From Lactarius indigo (taxonomy: Eukaryota; Basidiomycota; Agaricomycetes; Russulales; Russulaceae), in contig JAFKAC010000076.1 in assembly GCA_025766275.1 (NCBI GenBank), positions 227,889 through 291,888 on the forward strand: a DNA stretch of 64,000 nucleotides, read 5' to 3'. Shown in pieces: positions 21,195-31,804 of the stretch. The translations under genes were made by a program, and so were the position numbers. Position 1 is the first letter of the stretch, and each line of letters opens with the position of its first letter. The notes beneath the pieces are model-generated. The model was not told the origin of the DNA. It saw nothing but the letters and a program-made list of their open reading frames with translations, and searched no databases.

Positions 21195-22337
21195 ATGACT
21201 ACTCCCACCAATGCCTCCACACTGAACCCCACACTCCTTGAACATCTTGCAAGGGGTGCAGTGGCCTGTAACGTGCTACATACCTTCTGAGCTCCTGAAG
21301 ATGTCCCCAATGAAGAGGGGCTCATCACCCAGCAAGAATGGGACACCATTCAGAGCCGATTCCCCTTACCTACCAGAGGGGTCCTCACCAACAACACCAC
21401 CCCCACTTACAACCTTATCGACCCCAACACCGGCCGACAGTTCAACACCACCCCCATCACCTCTGAAGAACTCACTGCCCTTTGAGCAGCTCTCCCAAGC
21501 ACTGACCAGCGCACAATCGCTCTGAGCATGGGAGATGCAGTGGAAGGAGACAGCACACAAATGGCAGGACAAACAACTGCACCTGGCGGAGATGCGGAGG
21601 AAAGCAAGGAAGGTGAGGCAAAAGTATTGGAGGACGATAACGCTATCTATGACAATAGCGATTAATACCTGGCAAGACACTCTTTCCTCAGAACATGAAG
21701 CCACACTGACAATCCCGATGCCACCCCTTACATTGTCTACACCAATGGAGACCCCATGTACCAAGGAGACATCCAGGTCTTCCAAGTGGCGCCCCATGAG
21801 CCCAGATCTCCCAAAGACGATCCCGCCTCCCTCATGGCGCCAGAAGGGTTCCAGCGCAATAGGGGACCCAATTCAATTCCCTTCAAGGTCAAGCTCCCCA
21901 GAGGGCAAGTCATAGACACTGACCATGTGCAAGTGGTCATATGCAGCAACCCGTTTGTGCTGGGGTTGGTAAGTGGGTCGCCATACATCTATGGCCAACC
22001 CCTGTATGCCAAACCACACTGCCCTCACAACGACCAAGCTTTCATCACTCACGAAGACCTCATCATGATCAAGGAGGGTAACACTACTGACCGCACCCTC
22101 AAGAAAATAGGAGATGAGTCTCTCACCACTGAGGTTCACTGCTACCAAGCGGCCATGTATCATGAGGACCGACTACTAGCGCGCATGAGGGAGATCAGGC
22201 TCCAATTGGCGAACATCACACAAGATAAGCTCAACTCCATCTATAGGTTGGAAAGGGCTAACACATTTTGGCGGATTGAGGAAGTGCAGAAGGATTGGCC
22301 ACTGTCAGCCTTCATGCAAGGTGGGCCTCACATCTGA
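21195..22337 (+). pseudogene. Third ORF (ORF3), copy B
   Basis: It starts at ATG 21195, in the same frame as pol, and ends at the TGA beside the polypurine tract (22335-22337). The frame has a few breaks (stops near 21287 and 21484, a small frame change, a TGA near 21697). The C-terminal half (21756-22337) is open in one frame and encodes 193 residues. It includes SNPFVLGLVSG...YGQPLYAKPH and a C-terminal helical, charged segment (RLLARMREIRLQL ... YRLERANTFWRIEEVQKDW). No known domain recognised, and no signal peptide or membrane segment. Position, size and end match the ORFs of copies A and D, which supports a real element gene rather than chance. Confidence 0.72.
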
Positions 22338-22348
22338 AAGAGAGGTAA

Positions 22349-23559
22349 TGTTACAGGTTTTGAATCATGACTGGTTATGACTACGGTCCAACTCTAGTAT
22401 TAGTCATGGACACTTACATTGTATCAGTCAGCATGGTAGTACACATGTGATTGTGATTCATGTATGACTCATTTCTAGGATAGTTGTACTAGGGTTCAAG
22501 CTAGTTACACTATTGGTCTCTTATTGTTCTAGCAGCACTTTAAAGCCTGCGTGTATCTGTATAAGTAGTTGTCTCCAAAGACCAAGAGTCCCCATCTTTG
22601 TAACGTTACAGTAGGAACGTTCAGCTCGGCGTGAGCAAGTCTGGTCTTTCTATGTCAATGAGCGAGGGTTCAGCCAGTAATGGCAAGGTTTAAGTGGTTA
22701 ACAAGGATCTCAGAGTATGACACAATACTCAAGATGTGAGTGGAGTTCAAGGGGGTTCAAGAGGTTCGACGGTTCAGCAGAGAGTTACCCCAAGGGAATG
22801 GGAAAACAATGTATACTGTGATGGTAAAGAAGTCGAGTCTAAGGATACAAGCTACCTAGGGCCACGACTTATATAGAAAAAGGTTTGTTTGTGCAGAACA
22901 AACAAATGGTGCAATCCACAGCAAGCGTGAGAAGTAACACAGCAATCTGCAGCAGGCGTGAGAAGAAAGTACAGCAATCCGCAGCAGGCACAGGAAAAAG
23001 AAGAAAGTGTGCACAGCTATCCGCAGTAAGTGTGAGAAGAAACAAGGATATAAAAGGCAAGTGAGACATGTCTCAGTTTTAACAAAAGTGAGACACCTGC
23101 CATAAAAGGGTGCATTTAGCCCAAGTATAGTAGTAATAAAGACTTATAAGGACAATGAGTGTCTCATTGTCTCACTTTGCACTAGGAGAGAATCTTAAGG
23201 CTCCTAGTGCGCAGCAAGTCCAAGAAAGGGAAATCCAAGAAAGGAAAGACTTTCCTGTGAATGCAAGTGTAAGTAAGAAACTAATAGTAAAGTCAAAACA
23301 AGTCCAGTCCGTAACAATCTTGGTCTTCTTCAATCCACTACTTGACCCGTCTCCCATCTGTCTTAGTCTTTGACTAAGAAGTACTTCCACTTCTATCCAT
23401 CAAAGGATAGCACTTCATCATCTTAGCTGCAGTGTGTGCCAGAAGTGCCCCTGTTCAGCTCACATTGGGTTGACACGTGATCCCCATTCACTTGATCTCC
23501 GCTAAGTCGATTATGCCTATTCAGAGTCCAAGTCGGACTAACGCCAGTGGAGTGTAACA
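22349..23559 (+). repeat. LTR of copy B, interrupted by a solo LTR
   Basis: LTR sequence of the A/B/D family runs 22349-22598, is interrupted by the insertion 22599-23316 with its duplicated ATCTT, and resumes to TGTAACA at 23559. It is preceded by ORF3 and a polypurine tract, so it is the 3' LTR of copy B. It is joined directly to pol of copy D at 23560, so it might also have served as the 5' LTR of D. Confidence 0.88.
22599..23316. repeat. Solo LTR, family 3, inside the copy B LTR (718 bp)
   Basis: It runs TGTAACGTTACAG...CCGTAACA and is flanked by ATCTT at 22594-22598 and 23317-23321. It is almost identical to 28685-29403, which indicates a fairly recent family. Inside it, about four imperfect tandem units of roughly 33 bp containing GCAATCCGCAGCAGG lie at 22910-23035. 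Confidence 0.93.
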
Positions 23560-26355
23560 CCAAAGCTGAGTTACCTCCCGAATATCAAGAGTTTGAACGT
23601 CTCTTCAGTGAAGAAGCGTCAGACAGGTTTCCTCCCAGTAGACCCTGGGATCACGCAATTGAATTCAAACCAGGGACAGCCGATGCCATTGACTGCAAAA
23701 TATACCCAATGACTCAAGAGGAAGACAAGAAATTATGTGAATGGATAGACAAACAACTAAAGAAGGGATACATACGCCCCTCTAAATCCCCATATGCATC
23801 CTCCTTCTTCTTCATCAAGAAGAAAGATGGGAAGCTACGACCAGTACAAGATTACCGGAAAATCAACACAGTCACTATTCACAATCAACACCCCCTTCCT
23901 CTCATCTCCGACCTCATTACTGATCTTAGCAACACCCACATCTACACCAAGCTTGATGTTAGATGGGGATACAACAATGTACACATCAAAGAAGGAGACG
24001 AAGAAAAAGCCACGTTTAAAACGCAATATGGACTATTCAAACCTACGGTGATGTTTTTCGGCTTAACCAACTCCCCTGCAATGTTCCAGACCATGATGAA
24101 CTTCATATTCAGAGATATCATGGCCAAACACAAAGCACGTGGAATGGTTATTAGGGTTTATACAGACGACATCGGCATCACTACAGGACTCAAGTATTTG
24201 CTAAACGATCACATTGAAGCAGTCAAAGATGTCCTCTGTGTACCCGCAGAGCACGACCTCTATTACAAACTCAAAAAATGTCTCTTCCACTCCCTGCGCA
24301 TGGATTACCTGGGGGTAATCCTTGAAAAGGGGGTGACATGCATGGACCCCATCAAAATTTCTGGCATTAAGGACTGGCCTACACCAACCAAGGTTAAGGA
24401 TGTCCGCTCTTTTCTCAGTTTTTGCAATTTTTACTGACCTTTTATACAAGGCTTTGCAACCAAAGCATGACCACTCAACAAACTCACATGCAAAGACACC
24501 GAATGGCACTGGGGAACCAAAGAAGAAAAGGCGTTCCAAGACCTTAAGACCCTTGTCACCAGTGAACCTGTTCTAGCACACCCAGACCTCACCCAACAAT
24601 TTGAGTTGGAAGTCGATGTGTCAGGTTTTGCAACTGGAGTGGTCCTCCTTCAGCATAAAGTGGATGGTAAATGACACCCCATTGGTTACTATTCGTCCAC
24701 CCTTAATGAAGCCAAACGAAATTATGACATCTACGACCTCAAGCTCCTAGCAATTGTCAAGGCCTTCCGCCATTGGAGACCCCTCCTAGCAGGTTCTCCC
24801 CATAAAATCAAGGTCTTCTCCGATCATCTCAACCTGCAATACTGGAAATCGCTGCAAAAGATTAGTAGATGTGTCACCAGGGAAGTACTCAAACTTTCTG
24901 AATACGACTTCAAAATTCATCACATCAAGGGAACCTCCAATGGACGTGCCAATGCACTGTCACGAAGACCAGACTACGATCAAGGAGAAAATGACAACGA
25001 AGGGATAATGGTGTTGCCAGAAAGTGTCTTCGTACACGCCACCACTCTGGAAGAACCACGATGTCCACATTGGAGATCAGAGATCCTACCAGTAGAAATG
25101 ACTCCAGAACACCCCATTTACAAGCAAGACCTAGCTAAGTTAAGACCTTGGGTTGACGCTCATAAACTAAAGGATATTGAAGGAACATGGTACAAGGATG
25201 GCTGCTGAGTAGTCACCGGCAGTATCCACGACAAACGCACCATTATTGTGGCCCATCATGACTCCCCTGTCTACAGCCATCCAGGTATCAAATGCACTCT
25301 CCAACTCACAGAACAACATTATTGGTGGCCACAGACGAAGAACAATGTTACGGATTATGTCAAAGGATGTGCGGAGTGCCAGTGGCACAAAGTCAACCTT
25401 TGTCCCATCTGAGCACCACTACAACCCATTTACCCCAAACCAGAAGCCCTACCATTTGAGACCATCACAGTAGATTTCATCACCAAACTCCCTGTCTCCC
25501 ATGGATACAACTCTATCCTAACAATCACTGATCATGACTGCACCAAAGCCGCTGTCTTCATTCTGTGTAATGAAGAAATAACAGCCGAAGGGATGGCAGC
25601 CCTGTACGTCTCCCACGTTTTCCCCCAGTTTGGACTCCCCTCGCATGTCATCAGTGATCGAGACCCTCATTTTGCATCTAAGTTTATGCAAGAGATATGC
25701 AAGATTCTTGGTATCAGCCAAAACATCTCGACTGCTTATCACCCCCGAACTGATGGCCAATCAGAGCAATCAAATCAATGGCTCAAGCAGTATCTCTGTT
25801 TCTGGGTAAATGAATGGCAGGATGATTGGGTTCGTTATCTGCCTATGGCAGAATTCACGCATAACAATTGGCCTAACGAAACCACATGGGAGTCCCCCTT
25901 CTTTCTCTTATCAGGATTCAACCCTTGTGCTGATTGGGTTGACAGGCCTTCCCCCATTCTGCAAGTGTCACTAAGACCAGACCAATTCAAACAGGCACAG
26001 CAACGTGCCTTCTCCTGTATGTTCAGGGTGCAGAAGTCATGGGTCAAGCACCGAGATATGCCCAAGTTCAAAGAAGGCGACCTTGTGTGGCTCAAAGGAT
26101 GCCACCTACATACACACCAGCCAACCACAAAACTAGCTGCAAAACGCCATGGACCGTTTAAGGTCATCCAGGTGATGTCTGCCATCAACTATTGCCTCAA
26201 ACTTCCCATGCAGTGGAGTATCCATGACATCTTCCACATAGATCTTCTCACACCTTATCACAAGACACCCATGCACAGACCAAACTATCAGCACCCACCA
26301 CCTGATTTGGTTGGCAATAAAGAAGAATACGAAGTCGAGAAGATTCTAGACTCCC
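23560..26355 (+). pseudogene. Ty3/gypsy pol (copy D): RT to first part of chromodomain
   Basis: It begins at KAELPPEYQEFERLFSEE, just upstream of RT, directly at the end of an LTR, so gag and protease are lost. RT (active-site box changed from YMDD to YTDD near 24159-24170), RNase H, integrase (HHCC and core) and the start of the chromodomain are recognisable. TGA stops (for example at 24435-24437 and near 24469) match CGA in other copies. It is interrupted at 26355 by a solo LTR; the remaining chromodomain is at 27553-27722. Confidence 0.92.
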
Positions 26356-27552
26356 TGTTACGCCCTAGCAGGGGCGTGGGTTCTCAAAGTTTCAATTCAC
26401 ACAAGTATCAAGCGAAGACCTCTGTTGTCTTATTGCTATGAAATACAAGTGACAAAGGTGTGGCACAAGGTGCAGCACTACTCTGTAATGTAGGACTCCT
26501 CGTCTGAAGTGTATAACACTTCTCTACACTTGATCTTGCTAGTGCACAGAGTATAACAGGTGTGACGCGTTGATATAGTTCAACTGCAAAGACTTCGAGG
26601 TGTCCAGGTTAAGGACTGAGGTAGGGGATGCACAAGAAGAAGGGAATAGAGCAAGGTCACACCAAAGTACGAAGGCAAGGTTGCTAGATTGCAAACGAAG
26701 CCAAGTCTGGCTTCCTACGGTCTACAGTACAGGTTTATATAGGGCGAGGTTCCAAACAACATAAACACAGGCCCACACAGAAGCAAAGAAACTAGATGGA
26801 GTAAAGAGACATTCAGATCAAGACAAGCAACTGATGAACAGACACATAAGGACTATACTCACAGTGGACTGATAAGACTGTGGTGAGATATAGAAGGTGA
26901 CTGAGAAGCAGCACAGGGTGTCAAGCAAGTGAAGCAAGAGTGTCTGGCACACAACAGTGAGGAACTAATGTTACATTGGAGAGGAGGAGACATACCTGGC
27001 ACACAACAGTGAGGAACTGATGTGGACCAGGAGCGTACAAGCCTACTACTTATACTATACAGGAGGGTGACACTACTACAAGGTGAGTAACAGGGTGTCA
27101 CAGAATACAAGGGACGCATTGTTCTACAACAGGACAAAGGAGTGTGTGTAAAGGGAACAAGGCGTACAAGAACAAGGAAAGTCCAGACCAAATGATATCA
27201 TAGTGACATCATAATAAACATAGTGCTAAAAGGGGAACAAGAGACGGAGTACAATGAAGAGTCCAGAGTAGTCTACACAATGTCACTGTACAGTGATGTC
27301 ATACATGACGCAATGATAAGTGCTAGATTGTACAGATCAGAAGTAAGTAATCTACATGTCCATTTAATCTAATCTAAAGCAGTCCATGCTGCAAGTCTGG
27401 TCTGTACAAGCTGCTAAGTGCGCAAGGGTCACTTATCAACAGCAACGCCACTAACAATAGTAGCTCCTTTGGGTAACAAGGTATGGGACAGAAGGAGAAA
27501 GAACAAGATAAGAACACACTGTAACTGAGGTCCGAAGCGTCGGATCATAACA
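26356..27552. repeat. Solo LTR, family 4, inside the copy D chromodomain
   Basis: It runs TGTTACGCC...CATAACA and is flanked by CTCCC at 26351-26355 and 27553-27557. It contains a nested solo LTR of family 5 (26832-27441). Without that insertion its length is about 580 bp. Confidence 0.9.
26832..27441 (-). repeat. Solo LTR, family 5, nested in the family 4 solo LTR (610 bp)
   Basis: It runs TGATGAACAG...ATCAACA and is flanked by GCAAC at 26827-26831 and 27442-27446. It is related to 7870-8483 along its whole length, with many substitutions and small indels. Confidence 0.9.
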
Positions 27553-27557
27553 CTCCC

Positions 27558-27722
27558 GGCAATTCAGCAGAAGACGTTGGCTCCAGTATCTTGTCAAATG
27601 GAAGGGCTATCCTGACTCAGACAATCAGTGGGTCGATAAGGATGATGTCTTTGCTGATGAAGCTATTTGGGATTTCAAAGCTTCAAACCCCGATCGAGAA
27701 GTGCATATAAGGGTGACCTGAT
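27558..27722 (+). pseudogene. End of copy D pol: rest of the chromodomain
   Basis: Resumes after the solo LTR with the chromodomain core YLVKWKGYPDSDNQWVDKDD and closes with TGA, followed 45 bp later by the ATG of ORF3. Confidence 0.85.
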
Positions 27723-27766
27723 ACCATGCTAAGTCCCCATCACCCACTTCTACCTCCTATCATCTC

Positions 27767-29633
27767 ATGACTACCTCCACCAATGCCTCCACACCAAACC
27801 CCACACTCCTCGAACACCTTGCAAGGGGTGCAGTGGCCCGTAACACACTACACACCTTCCCAGCTCCTGAAGACATCCCCAACGAAGAGGGGCTCATCAC
27901 CCAGCAAGAATGGGACACCATTCAGAGCCGATTCCCCTTACCTACCGGAGGGGTCCTCACCAATGACACCACCCCCCACTTACAACCTTATCAACCCCAA
28001 CACCGGTCAACAGTTCAACACCACCCCCATCACCCACAGCAAACTCGCCACCCTTCGAGCAGCTCTCCTAAGCACTGACAAGTGTGCAGTTGCTCCAAGC
28101 GTGGGAGGCACAATGGAAGGAGACAGCACACAAGTGGCAGAACGAGCAATTACATCTGGCAGAGATGCGGAGGAAAGCAAGGAAGGCGAGGCAGAAGTAT
28201 TGGAGGACAATAACGCTATCTATGACAATAGCAATCAATACCTGGTGAGACACTCTTTCCTCAGAACATGAAGCCACACTGACAATCCCAATGCCACCCC
28301 TTATATCATCTACACCAACGGAGACCCCATGTACCGAGGAGACATCTGGGTCTTCCAAGTGGCGCCCCATGAGCCCAGATCTCCTGAAGACGATCCTGCC
28401 TCCCTCATGGCGCCAGAAGGGTTCCGGTGCAATAGGGGACCCAATTCAATTCCCTTCAAGGTCAAACTCCCCAGAGGGCAAGTTGTAGAGGCCAACCATG
28501 TGCAGGTAGTCATGTGCAGCAACCCATTTGTGCTGGGGTTGGTGAGTGGATTGCCATACATGTACGGCCAACCCTTGTATGCCAAGCCACACCGCCCTCA
28601 CAATGACCAAGCCTTCATTGCTCATAAAGACCTCATCATGATCAAGGAAGGCAACACCATGGACCGCGCCCTTGAGAAGATCAGTGTAACGTTACAGTAG
28701 GAACGTTCAGCTCGGCGTGAGCAAGTCTGGTCTTTCTATGTCAATGAGCGAGGGTTCAGCCAGTAATGGCAAGGTTTAAGTGGTTAACAAGGATCTCAGA
28801 GTATGACACAATACTCAAGATGTGAGTGGAGTTCAAGGGGGTTCAAGAGGTTCGACGGTTCAGCAGAGAGTTACCCCAAGGGAATGGGAAAACAATGTAT
28901 ACTGTGATGGTAAAGAAGTTGAGTCTAAGGATACAAGCTACTTAGGGCCACGACTTATATAGAAAAAGGTTTGTTTGTGCAGAACAAACAAATGGCGCAA
29001 TCTGCAGCAAGCATGAGAAGTAACACAGCAATCCGCAGCAAGCGTGAGAAGAAAGTACAGCAATCCGCAGCAGGCATGGGAAAAAGAAGAAGGTGTGCAC
29101 AGCTATCTGCAGTAAGTGTGGGAAGAAACAAGGATATAAAAAGGCAAGTGAGACATGTCTCAGTTTTAACAAAAGTGAGACACCTGCCATAAAAGGGTGC
29201 ATTTAGCCCAAGTATAGTAGTAATAAAGACTTATAAGGACAATGAGTGTCTCATTGTCTCACTTTGCACTAGGAGAGAATCTTAAGACTGCTAGTGCACA
29301 GCAAGTCCAAGAAAGGGAAATCCAAGAAAGGAAAGACTTTCCCGCGAATGCAAGTGTAAGTAAGAAACTAATAGTAAAGTCAAAACAAGTCCAGTCTGTA
29401 ACAATCAGGGATGAATCTCTCACGGCTGAGATTCACCGATATCGAGTGGCCACATATCACAAGGATCGGCTGCTGACACGTATAAGGGAGATCAGGCTCC
29501 AATTGGCAAATGTCACGCAAGATAAGCTGGATTCCATTTACCGGCTGGAGAGGGCTAATACGTTCTGGAGGATTGAAGAGGTGCAGAAGGACTGGCCTTT
29601 GTCAGCCTTTATGCGAGGTGGGCCTCACATCTG
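27767..29633 (+). pseudogene. Third ORF (ORF3), copy D, split by a solo LTR
   Basis: The ATG at 27767 opens a protein very similar to ORF3 of copy B (shared LLEHLARGAVA and EEGLITQQEWDTIQSRFPLP). One extra C in a C run near 27975-27980 shifts the frame, and a TGA follows near 28269. The frame 28329-28700 carries the conserved SNPFVLGLVSGLPYMYGQPL block. The family 3 solo LTR at 28685-29403 with duplicated ATCAG then interrupts it. The C-terminal coiled-coil segment resumes at 29409 and ends at TGA 29631-29633, inside the polypurine motif. The best-preserved N terminus of the three ORF3 copies is here. Confidence 0.75.
28685..29403. repeat. Solo LTR, family 3, inside ORF3 of copy D (719 bp)
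   Basis: It runs TGTAACGTTACAG...CTGTAACA and is flanked by ATCAG at 28680-28684 and 29404-29408. Nearly identical to 22599-23316. Confidence 0.93.
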
Positions 29634-29645
29634 AAAAGGGGGTAA

Positions 29646-30114
29646 TGTTACAGATCTTGACTCATGACCGGTTATGACTATGGTCCAACTTGATATTAGT
29701 CATGGACTTTTACTTCACATCATTCAGCATAGTAGTTCATGCATGACTCATTCCTAGGATAGTTGTACTAGGGTTCAAGCTAGTTACGCTACTGGTTAAC
29801 CACTGTTCTAGCAGCGCTTTAAAGCCCATGTGTACTTGTATAAGTAGTCGTTCAAGAAGACCAAGAGTCCCCATCTTGGTCTTCTTCAATCCACTCTATT
29901 GACTCACTTCTTGTTTGCCTTAGTCTTGGACTAAGTGTGCCTCCACTCCTATCCACCAAAGGATAGTATTCTTTCATATCAGCTGCAGCGTGTGCCAGTG
30001 TGCCCCTGTTCAGCTCGCATTGGGTTGACATGTGATCCCCATTTGCCAGGTCTTCACTAAGTCGATTATGCCTATTCAGAGTCCAAGTCAGACTAATGCC
30101 AGTGGAGCGTAACA
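29646..30114 (+). repeat. 3' LTR of copy D (469 bp)
   Basis: It starts TGTTACAG right after the polypurine tract and ends GCGTAACA. It is about 40 bp shorter than the LTRs at 4054 and 5353, with small internal deletions near its start. TATA box and perfect hairpin (arms 29856-29866 and 29874-29884) are kept. Confidence 0.9.
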
Positions 30115-31115
30115 GTAAATGCACCTGCAGGGTGTCTGCAGGCCCTCCTGCAGTGCGACGTGTGGGCCCTGGGGAAGTGGGGACGGTTTGCCCTTGTGCA
30201 CCCCTCTCCACGCAAGCAGGGTCGTGTGGGAAAGGGACACGACTGATGGGGGGGTGGTGCCTTCCCCTCTTGCCCTTTCCGTGCTGCCCCACAGGACTGA
30301 GGTGGCTTTCCCTCACGGGCCCCCTTTCCACATGAACTGGGCACTGCAGTGATGGGAGAGGGGGGGGTGTACCCTCCTGTACCCCTTTTGCATGAATGAG
30401 GCAGCGTGGCCACGGGGAAGGGGAGGTGGGCGATAGGGAGAGGGGAGTGGCTGCGTGCCCTCATGCACCCCACTTCCACACAAACAGGGTGGCATGGCCA
30501 CAGGGGAAGCGGGGGCAGGGGGCAACAGGGCAAGGGGGGGAGGATTTGCCGTCATTCACCCCCTTCCCTCACAAGTGGGGCGATGTGCCCTTGTGTGCCC
30601 CATTTCTGCACGAACTTGGGGGCACAGACAGGGGGGAAGGGAGGGGGATGTGGCAACAGGGAGAGGCGGTGGCGGTGGCGGCCCTTTGTGTATGCCCCTT
30701 TTCATGTGAATGGGGCAGCGCAGCCACAGGGAAAGGGAGAGGCCTTGTGACAACAGGGAGAGGTGGCGGTGGTGTACCTTTGTGCGCCCCCCTTTCCACA
30801 TGAATGGAGAGGTGCGGATAAGGGGAATGGGGAGAGGGGGGTGCATGCCTTCATGCACCCTCTTTCCACACAGATGAGAAGGTGCGGACGTGGAGGGAGG
30901 GGAAGGGGAGGGGTGTGGCACACCCTTGTGCTCCCCTGCGCCACCTTTCTCTGCACAAAGGGGTGGTGGTCAGCGCGGGGGATGGGGGAAGGCAGGCAAC
31001 TCACCTTTGTGTGCCCTCTTTCTACACCTGAGCATGGTGTGCATGCGATGCAGGGGAAGGGGAGGGGCAGGCAACATGGAGAGAAGGAGAGGAGGGAGGA
31101 GGGAGACACCCTGCA
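30115..31115. repeat. G-rich minisatellite-like region
   Basis: About 1 kb with extreme strand bias: G-runs of three to eight are frequent on the + strand. An imperfect unit built around CCCCTTTCCACATGAATGGG followed by G-rich sequence recurs about eleven times (near 30202, 30310, 30377, 30466, 30557, 30595, 30694, 30784, 30857, 30942, 31012), with spacing of roughly 40-110 bp. Open frames through it in several frames on both strands are a by-product of the composition; I do not call any as genes. Confidence 0.65.
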
Positions 31116-31399
31116 GGCATATTTACCATGCCCACTTGTTTTCGCACGCCATAGTATGACTTAGACAAAAAAAAAAAGAGACGTAGACTAATTAGATAAT
31201 AATAATATACTTATCTTTGTGTTAAGTTTTGGGAATATCTCTAAAAAAACATATGACATTTATATGCACAAATAAGGAAGTTGCTTTTTTTAACTGAGCT
31301 CAAATATTGTTTGGGGAAGCCCATTTTGTGATGACAGAAAAAATGTGACTTACTTGGCACCTTCCTTTTTTGGGGCATGATTCTCTGTGGAAAAATGGC
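31116..31399. other. AT-rich spacer
   Basis: AT-rich sequence with A and T homopolymers and no gene or recognisable element. Confidence 0.5.
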
Positions 31400-31804
31400 A
31401 CCTCTTACCTATCAGGCTGTGACTCCCTTGGTAAGGCATAATATGTCATGGACTTTGTGTGGATATGCCATATGTACAATAAGCTATGACTCGATCCTAG
31501 TAGTAGTAGTAGTTGTACTAGGGTTTGCTCTACTTACACGATTTGTTGGATGCTATATAGGCAGCACTTTAAAGCCCAACCTTACTTGTATTTAAGATAG
31601 TAGGCGAAGACCAAGATACACCATCTTGGTCTTCTTCAATTGTCACTTGTATTCCTCTTCTCTTAAAACAACTGCCTTCAAGCATAGCACTTGCAAGTGT
31701 CTACATCTGCCTTTGTGCCATATGCTGTCTAGTGTGACTTATTCTGCTAAGTTCTTGATTGTCATCATCAGCTCAAGTTGAGCTAACATCATCACGATGT
31801 TACA
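31400..31804 (+). repeat. Diverged LTR-like sequence related to the copy A/B/D LTR
   Basis: It shares with the family LTRs, in order, a GTACTAGGGTT block, CACTTTAAAGCCC, a TATA-like stretch, the hairpin with arms GAAGACCAAGA (31606-31616) and its complement (31624-31634), TCTTCTTCAAT, and an end in GATGTTACA near 31804. The stem is identical but the loop differs (TACACCA instead of GTCCCCA). The left boundary is not clear. Confidence 0.6.

Noticed and set aside
21195..22337. ORF3 as an envelope gene (errantivirus-like element)
   Set aside because: The position fits, but there is no signal peptide, glycoprotein-like Cys pattern or transmembrane helix.
30096..31164. Many long overlapping open frames on both strands
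   Set aside because: They arise from the G-rich repeat, where stop codons are rare. No family features.
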